This document shows positions 7,701 to 9,284 of a DNA stretch of 9,284 nt, piece by piece. The position numbers and the translations under genes are program-made. This DNA is from Planctomycetota bacterium (GTDB lineage: Bacteria > Planctomycetota > Planctomycetia > Pirellulales > Thermoguttaceae): NCBI GenBank assembly GCA_013202535.1, contig JABMRP010000679.1, positions 1-9,284 of the forward strand. The letters run 5' to 3'. The notes beneath the pieces are model-generated. The model saw only the letters and a program-made list of their open reading frames with translations. It made no database searches and was not told the DNA's origin. Numbering within the stretch: position 1 is the stretch's first letter; each line of letters opens with the position of its first letter.

Positions 7701-9284
7701 CACCACCTGATTGGACATGGAACCCGGGGAGGAGACATACCACATCGCCGGTTTCCGGCCCATGCCGGCCCACGTTACGGGCAGGCTCTTTGTCTCCGCC
7801 GCCGTCATCTCAAGTGTTGCTGGAAGACCCTTCAATTCGGGAGTTTCGCTGAACTGCCCTCGCGCAACCAGCGGAGAGTCGGTCATCAGCAGTTTGTCCA
7901 GGCGCTCCAGCATTGGCGCGTCAACGATCCCATCCTTCCAGCTAACGGACACGAACACATTGTCACGGACGAAGAACGCCCAATTCCGTGAAGAGGTACG
8001 GATGTCTCCGACTTTGCAGTCAACCAGCGGCATGGGCGGTACGGACAGGAGATGTTCCCGTCGCCTATAAATGGTCTTGGCTGCTTCCCTGGAACTGCAA
8101 ACGGCAATCGCAAACTGAAACACCTCTCCCTTCTTGGCATCGAGAAAGGAAGCCGCCCAACCGCCGGGGCCGACATCTTCGCGCGAGCGTTTACCGACGC
8201 CGCGCAGTTCCTTCAACAAAGCATCCTTGTCGATTCTGGTCACAACGGTTGTCTTGTCCGCCTCTTCCTCTTGCGAAGCAGCGGCCAGCCGGGATGTTGT
8301 GGCGCGATCCAACTCCTCGTCAACGATGGCCTTAACCGCTTCGACCAGTTTGGAGTCGTCCGACCAGACCTTCAGATATCCTCCCCACGGAACTCCGCCG
8401 ACCTGATAGTCGCGCTGGTCGGCAACCGGCTGACTGTCCACGGTCGGGCCGGAGGGGGTCCACATGCGGAGGATGATCCGGCAGAAGGCCTTCGACGGGT
8501 CAACGGCCGATGGCGTTTCGGCCTTGCCCCACTCCGTCGCATTGTTGGCAAAACTCCAGTCGGCTTCCCGGCTGGTGAACGCGGAAACACCGCCGAATTG
8601 CGGCTTGGCATTGGCAATGCCTTTGAGCGCCGGATGTTGCTCCTCCAAGGCCGCCACGCGCTTGTGAATCCGCTGCAAGGCCTCGGCGACCATCGTGGCG
8701 GAATCCGCCACCGGTTGCGCAGCGAGCGGTGCGGTGGCGGGTTCGACGGCCATTTCTATATAGACATTGTCTTCGTATCTCCCGCCGCCCAACTTTGTCG
8801 GTAGTATTAGGATGTACCCATCCCAAAAACTCACATGGGGCTGCCCAACCATTGGGTAATTGATAATAGGCAACTTCCATTGCTTTTCGGTGAAAAACTT
8901 GGAGAGCAGCATCTCCCACTGTTCCTGCTCGCCTGGCTTGAGCTTCTGTACGCGGACATACAGGAGTTTTCCCCCGAGGGTTTCGTTGAACTTCGACGTC
9001 AATTTGGCGACCTCATCCGCATCGCCGGCCCGCACGGCCTTCAGGATCATCTGCTTGTACCGCGCATAGAGTTGACGATACGGTTCACTTCGATCCCCAG
9101 GTTGTGTGGCTGAATCCGCCGCCGGTTGCGCAGCGGGGGCGATGGCCGACGGATTCGTTTGCGCCACGGCAATCTTCACCGGCTTCGACTCGATGCGATC
9201 GAGCGCCGCGTCGCTCGTCGTTTCCGTGCAGAAGGTGCGAATAATCTCGTCCCGCAGAACACCCGCCGGGCCGGAGTAGTAGAC
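1362..9284 (-). CDS. Giant multidomain mosaic protein with RND-docking-like, membrane-fusion-protein-like and repeated beta-sandwich modules; N-terminus missing
   Basis: One frame, open from the right edge to a TAG at 1362-1364, gives at least 2640 residues. Residue numbers in these entries count from an in-frame GTG at 9177-9179. That GTG is probably not the start, because 35 more codons upstream are open and GC-rich at position three. Order of modules: Ala/Pro/Gln linkers and unassigned modules (1-440), beta-rich segment (441-533), RND docking-like (551-630), predicted coiled coil (640-705), unassigned (706-800), lipoyl-hairpin-lipoyl (810-941), WG repeat A (963-1100), 'GWTV' domain (1128-1268), WG repeat B (1271-1422), helical domain (1434-1603), beta-sandwich (1627-1780), WG repeat C (1803-1946), beta-sandwich (1951-2112), WG repeats D and E (2124-2466), unassigned C-terminus (2467-2605). 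No signal peptide or membrane segment is visible. Similar tails follow M56/BlaR1-like peptidases in planctomycetes, as I remember them. Function is unknown; a cell-envelope or extracytoplasmic role is inferred. No promoter or ribosome site can be seen for it. Confidence 0.9.
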   Translation of the reverse strand, partial: VYYSGPAGVLRDEIIRTFCTETTSDAALDRIESKPVKIAVAQTNPSAIAPAAQPAADSATQPGDRSEPYRQLYARYKQMILKAVRAGDADEVAKLTSKFNETLGGKLLYVRVQKLKPGEQEQWEMLLSKFFTEKQWKLPIINYPMVGQPHVSFWDGYILILPTKLGGGRYEDNVYIEMAVEPATAPLAAQPVADSATMVAEALQRIHKRVAALEEQHPALKGIANAKPQFGGVSAFTSREADWSFANNATEWGKAETPSAVDPSKAFCRIILRMWTPSGPTVDSQPVADQRDYQVGGVPWGGYLKVWSDDSKLVEAVKAIVDEELDRATTSRLAAASQEEEADKTTVVTRIDKDALLKELRGVGKRSREDVGPGGWAASFLDAKKGEVFQFAIAVCSSREAAKTIYRRREHLLSVPPMPLVDCKVGDIRTSSRNWAFFVRDNVFVSVSWKDGIVDAPMLERLDKLLMTDSPLVARGQFSETPELKGLPATLEMTAAETKSLPVTWAGMGRKPAMWYVSSPGSMSNQVVDTTVQLKVSPGARENRHPVTVYAVGEGLVFATATVDVTIKPATTQPAAQPASPAKPGLRLRIDPKKLRLYNLSLADVRKALAEQKIAVAGGRVDAAGQHELNLDPDRLPKPEDLRRIVVTTQAGLSVPLEQFAEIFAVAGTNARDTARNELRARICLAATREAIGREITLCEKEIATYERLLDDGSRKQLSRMQNRLKQLREQAAHYAKLTPDEYRLPVPVHLEQVDPVESPTWTRCDLGEGLTAWKCPADRGLLYYVGMSKSGPFYRAVAAAAPIGKVPHQAVEVYPLFRSAYGFPEYYAYVEPIPAKSPAHEPGTVNLSAAISGRIATVDVELGQSVLKGQLLVTLDNSKLKASIMQAQAESEARRHAATTLRKKLANGEGPAEDAARATAEVARADAHLDRLKDELLKCEIRSPVNGTVTYSPGKVSIGKPVRPGDRLFTIRPDDATVPTTHRVASGASKPSVDPDIAWGPAVEGVQCRLQPDRAVWKAADVPTFRVDVRNNGPKAWVLSSSWMLVRFEVDGRWYVWSGPVSAQSTLVKPGQGLENVAFGTNCWRFKAEEAPHQPLKFTPGRHTIRVAFHSSPEDATKSKSIRVMSNPVEIEVLFPDGDKVTAAPKASFDAAELAQAHARTIKGVLPVGWTVKADGDVVTIRRNEKVQGDPASPVAPAPNEITWTATIEVRVGPRISMAEYCRMASANETARKEDRARHPNLSTVNYRIKLPHSLPTHLDAQSSLWISGGYLDNSRFEFKSKDVAEECRRVYETIKGMSRPYTPEWGSPVNGLQAGLDLERPAQAATGNLRLLFRLRNAGDKPAGVLRLSAQARFWGENLPIEVIDLRDGRKVMKYRGPVLEPPPPPPSEQYIQLAPGGIDSVEVEMNPAHWGTEDLSKVHAGFIFSNAHETENPGPGWPVITGLWTGRAMSPRIPLAPGTPRKPEDPKAAFVMPDVAYKRALDSYVSTGPRYILVTLVNATTGQSRAACIEPGALLGAIQREKAYARDVEGWNRTMAFALAQKDRTFRFSDPEACKRASPRYTPEILAEVRQRVNEMTTDEMVKEIGDQESNLYRFCVEGREGAYPYLDSVAHVLMERGIACGRSCKPGLLDVYGKMDEQQALPPAAQPTPPKTEDLSDRLKIEVNPPDNLPGGLYAVGPFDIGRGQSPDAHLLYQWRVEKKIGDGHEQLVGRLPLDVYGLGSRGGGSVEVLKFTRIGNRILGTLKHTLPLRGAKFPANSIYLRAFLPKLPAGEYEVEIRFEEHYHTGDGKISPAPEGTLPQMRPMTCKFQVPDKTAATRKPPSGSGEDEGNVDKAPWGEAVRGVQVRLQADKAAWDTTEVPVVKVDVQNNGKDEFHLIGWMVTNCFAHIDGVTYLGGCSAACPAPGDTMTGISIKLGGSTTVANGFSRVPRSSTSGEGDLRWSPGKHTVRVSFRMAPRGAPDNTPHVEVFSNPVTIEVAAVATDVPEHLRNWPGLFDRAGDKIVNAPPDDVKVAKGYVAFADKGKVHKGRRVTIMSAKRQYTVGEEVRVIHVLEAVEPGGEVFVMGPKTVFGEYIDGKDVTKDLPKPAGYNGRVLNSPAVDYNYAITEYTFDKPGEHTIQWKAAGPFDGEGLVSNVLNLVVVAAARASEESDDPAQWSKPALGLMGRLVVAAPRITTSEQFDLSLELRNNHFGGGPWLAVQEGNPFLFEVSVTDAGGKAVKPTMTRRDVLYSPKWQVIRPFPDERLSIPVSIRSVDGAKGSHLDTTTSIWKLSPGVYKIAATFTSPKEIRYKGEATPWTGKLELPPVEVEVVAADGDAPDINANVDNELRWGAPHLGLRCRLESGKAQVPMGATVDFQLHPRYDPSTTLDEQIGLLNRCDEAFDATLTFTETQTGKVFRRSPYDAGMPPSGPGVDDIVQLREDTMGPDRLEVYLLSDTGEQIPPGEYRVVATYDNTGQPKVEVSVAPDGSVITKPYEGPWEFWKGKIDSAPAILTVTEVEPEEIDIKVNSALTIKHQKDGTKDTIGWSWSQDAPMRVRVTHRPGYTLGRRYSYQILLGGKQIGNVGDRGGLAGGAWDNGGGMSFLAPELVKRVLAGEKLTLRADVEIFETSMPPQHMWSPTAGDFKVLWKGQIEGAL
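1782..2288 (-). repeat. WG beta-sandwich repeat E
   Basis: Residues 2298-2466. It opens RWGAPHLGLRCRLESGKAQV, then TVDFQLHPRYD, and closes IPPGEYRVVATYDN and ILTVTEVEPE. Together with repeat D it shares an EGPW/ATPWTGKL-like element before the last strand (EGPWEFWKGK here, ATPWTGKLELP in D), which suggests a tandem duplication of D and E. Confidence 0.6.
2337..2810 (-). repeat. WG-type beta-sandwich repeat D (W-S variant)
   Basis: Residues 2124-2281. It opens QWSKPALGLMGRLVVAAPRI, with Ser replacing Gly after Trp, followed by FDLSLELRNN. It closes LSPGVYKIAATFTSP and LPPVEVEVVAADGDAP. It is a diverged member of the same repeat family, immediately before repeat E. Confidence 0.6.
2844..3329 (-). 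other. Beta-sandwich segment between repeats C and D
   Basis: Residues 1951-2112. After a short charged stretch it shows strands typical of an Ig-like fold: KRQYTVGEEVRVIHVLEAVE, GEVFVMGPKTVFGEYIDG, and a closing YTFDKPGEHTIQWKAAGPF with VLNLVVVAAA. The closing PGEHT (2082-2086) corresponds to PGRHT and PGKHT in repeats A and C, although the W-G opening is absent. Confidence 0.45.
3342..3773 (-). repeat. WG beta-sandwich repeat C
   Basis: Residues 1803-1946. It opens WGEAVRGVQVRLQADKAAW and VDVQNNG, and closes with SPGKHTVRVSF and SNPVTIEV, making it the nearest relative of repeat A about 840 residues upstream. Unlike A it carries a small cysteine cluster (Cys1853, and CSAAC at 1866-1870) in the loop where A has a Trp/Tyr-rich stretch. 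Confidence 0.75.
3840..4301 (-). other. Beta-sandwich segment without a WG opening
   Basis: Residues 1627-1780. Strand-rich sequence starts LKIEVNPPDNLPGGLYAV, passes LLYQWRVEKKIG and LGTLKHTLPL, and has LPAGEYEVEIRFEEHY near its end (1737-1752). The latter is the same 'P-x-G-x-Y/H-x-V/I' closing element found in the WG repeats. It is read as another Ig-like unit of the tail, by pattern only. Confidence 0.45.
4371..4880 (-). other. Unassigned alpha-helical domain
   Basis: Residues 1434-1603, lying between two beta-rich regions. Helical stretches include DVAYKRALDSYV, ALLGAIQREKAYARDVEGW, EILAEVRQRVNEMTTDEMVK and YPYLDSVAHVLMERG. It closes with a CGRSC pair of cysteines (1589-1593) and an Ala/Pro/Gln/Thr linker (1609-1620). 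I recognise no family. The cysteine pair could form a disulfide if the protein is exported. Confidence 0.45.
4914..5369 (-). repeat. WG beta-sandwich repeat B (divergent)
   Basis: Residues 1271-1422. It opens EWGSPVNGLQAGLDLERPAQ, then has LRLLFRLRNAGDKP, the same geometry as repeats A and C but with 'N-G-L-Q-A-G-L' replacing 'G-V-Q-x-R-L'. This is the variant I associate with planctomycete BlaR1-like proteins. A run of six or more prolines (PPPPPP, near 1349-1354) interrupts it before LAPGGIDSVEVEM. Divergence from A and C means this is an older copy or a sister family. Confidence 0.65.
5376..5798 (-). other. 'LPxGW(T/S)V' domain, strand-rich with a helical insert
   Basis: Residues 1128-1268. 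It begins KGVLPVGWTVKADGDVVTI, has a strand ITWTATIEVRVGPRIS, a helix with MAEYCRMASANETARKEDRA, and ends in a helix AEECRRVYETIKGMSRPYTP just before repeat B. I remember planctomycete proteins with the same order (a Leu-Pro-x-Gly-Trp start, then a 'P-R-x-S-x-x-E-Y' helix and a terminal 'R-x-x-Y-x-x-I' helix), which supports a real module. No function is known to me. Confidence 0.5.
5880..6293 (-). repeat. WG beta-sandwich repeat A
   Basis: Residues 963-1100. It opens with WGPAVEGVQCRLQPDRAVW and continues to VDVRNNG, contains DGRWYVWSG in the middle, and closes with TPGRHTIRVAF and SNPVEIEV. By eye it matches repeat C at 21 of 35 positions over the opening stretch, so the two are clear duplicates. 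The strand-rich pattern and the 'charged-N-N-G' turn suggest an Ig-like sandwich. I recall the same opening from planctomycete extracytoplasmic proteins, but cannot name a family. Confidence 0.75.
6354..6764 (-). other. Membrane-fusion-protein-like (HlyD/AcrA-type) lipoyl-hairpin-lipoyl module
   Basis: Residues 806-942. The first lipoyl half is ISGRIATVDVELGQSVLKGQ followed by LLVTLD (817-842), matching the periplasmic-adaptor pattern 'G-x-I-x-x-x-x-V-x-x-G-x-x-V-x-x-G-x-x-L-x-x-L-D'. A charged helical hairpin of about 60 residues follows (844-903), with a turn at LANGEGPAED (871-880). The second lipoyl half is KCEIRSPVNGTVTYSPGKVS plus PGDRLFTI (904-937), matching the adaptor 'I-x-A-P-x-D-G-x-V' signature. 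The hairpin has R860 and L867 at the spacing of the RLS docking motif, but G874 stands where Ser would be, so outer-membrane-channel docking is doubtful. Such modules normally sit in separate adaptor proteins of tripartite pumps. Confidence 0.8.
6753..6772. repeat. Perfect 20-base palindrome inside the coding region
   Basis: GCCCGGCTCATGAGCCGGGC is identical to its own reverse complement over all 20 bases. It is followed on the plus strand by TTTT (6773-6776 region), so it looks like an intrinsic terminator for plus-strand transcription, antisense to the giant gene. On the minus strand it encodes SPAHEPG (residues 803-809), exactly the junction between an unassigned segment and the first lipoyl strand. 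It could be a copy of a dispersed palindromic repeat tolerated in a linker, or an antisense terminator. No second copy was seen in this window. Confidence 0.75.
7065..7262 (-). other. Predicted coiled-coil / long helix segment
   Basis: Residues 640-705 are strongly charged with regularly spaced Leu, Ile and Ala: RNELRARICLAATREAIGRE, then EKEIATYERLLDD and RMQNRLKQLREQAAHYAKL. There is no proline and little glycine except at the break DDGS (676-679). This predicts a long helix or helical pair directly after the RND-like segment. The 95 residues after it (706-800), up to the fusion-protein-like module, are not recognised. Confidence 0.5.
7290..7529 (-). other. RND efflux permease docking-subdomain-like segment
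   Basis: Residues 551-630. It reads as the porter-region docking subdomain of RND permeases (CusA/CzcA/AcrB type). The opening LRLRIDPKKLRLYNLSLADV matches the family's 'x-D-x-x-x-L-x-x-Y-G-L-S-x-x-D-V' pattern. A glycine pair with a strand (AVAGGRVD) follows, then PEDLRRIVVTTQAGLSVPL and QFAEI, equivalent to the 'L-x-x-I-V-V-x-x-x-x-G-x-x-V-x-L-x-D-x-A-x-V' ending. Only one such subdomain is present. None of the twelve membrane helices or the proton-relay residues of a pump is visible, so this cannot be a transporter by itself. The assignment is by eye from family pattern memory. Confidence 0.65.
7581..8240 (-). other. Unassigned mixed domain followed by a beta-rich, Ig-like segment
   Basis: Residues 314-440 alternate helical stretches (DALLKELRGVGKR, SREAAKTIYRRREHLL) with short strands (EVFQFAIAVC, NVFVSVSW). 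Residues 441-533 are rich in strand-forming sequence and end in 'HPVTVYAVGEGLVFATATVD', which looks like the last strands of an Ig-like fold. An Ala/Pro/Gln linker (534-550) then leads into the RND-like segment. No family is recognised for the first half. The Ig-like reading is inference from the strand pattern only. Confidence 0.4.
8701..8724 (-). repeat. Direct repeat copy 1, coding for an AAQPxAD linker
   Basis: These 24 bases match 9112-9135 with a single mismatch (position 8710). On the minus strand they encode the linker AAQPVADS. The second copy encodes AAQPAADS in the same frame. A shorter relative lies at 7549-7559 in a third linker. This is a coding repeat, not a mobile element. Confidence 0.7.
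9112..9135 (-). repeat. Direct repeat copy 2, coding for an AAQPxAD linker
   Basis: This matches 8701-8724 at 23 of 24 bases and encodes AAQPAADS. The pair brackets a module of about 137 residues. That geometry would arise by linker duplication, and would allow module gain or loss by recombination. Confidence 0.7.

Larger units (their letters stand above)
8241..9284 (-). other. Unassigned N-terminal part of the giant protein, with Ala/Pro/Gln linkers
   Basis: This covers residues -35 to 313. Two linkers of the style AAQPxADSAT (residues 16-25 and 153-162) frame a module of about 125 residues. That module begins with charged, probably helical sequence (31-70) and ends in alternating hydrophobic strands such as YILILP (122-127). 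After the second linker there is another helical start (ALQRIHKRVAALEEQHPAL, 167-185), then mixed sequence up to a Glu-rich stretch near 303-307. The 35 residues before the GTG (starting VYYSGPAG) contain no hydrophobic stretch. I do not recognise a family. The linkers suggest independently folding units on a flexible chain. Confidence 0.5.

Noticed and set aside
9177..9179. GTG as the start codon of the giant gene
   Set aside because: The frame continues open to the window edge with coding-like codons, and no Shine-Dalgarno-like sequence precedes it at a good distance.

Overview
The window holds two incomplete protein-coding genes that converge tail to tail, with 47 bases between their stop codons, and no recognisable RNA gene, CRISPR array or insertion sequence. 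The DNA is visibly GC-rich, with third codon positions dominated by G and C. A sulfatase, a giant secreted-type multidomain protein, and 'W-G-x-A-V-x-G-V-Q-x-R-L' beta-sandwich repeats resembling ones I remember from planctomycete proteins together suggest a member of the Planctomycetes. This assignment rests on recall of protein style, not on a search.

Left part (1-1314, plus strand): the C-terminal four fifths or so of an S1-family sulfatase. It carries the second sulfatase signature (GKWHL) at its visible start and the usual metal and active-site motifs after it. The N-terminus with the formylglycine signature lies outside the window.

Remainder (1362-9284, minus strand): one uninterrupted reading frame of at least 2640 codons, open at the right edge. 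It looks like a mosaic. From N to C terminus it has Ala/Pro/Gln-rich linkers around unassigned N-terminal modules, then a stretch resembling a TolC-docking subdomain of an RND efflux permease. A predicted coiled coil follows, then a membrane-fusion-protein (HlyD/AcrA-like) lipoyl-hairpin-lipoyl module. After that comes a long tail of beta-sandwich units, five of them opening with a W-G/W-S motif, interrupted by an alpha-helical domain. No membrane segment is visible in the 2640 residues, so any membrane anchor or enzymatic head (for example an M56/BlaR1-type peptidase, which I recall heading related planctomycete proteins) would be beyond the right edge.

The two genes are not in one operon and the sequence does not show a shared pathway. 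The most unusual things are the efflux-pump fragments embedded in a giant non-transporter chain, and a perfect 20-base palindrome exactly at the junction just before the fusion-protein-like module.
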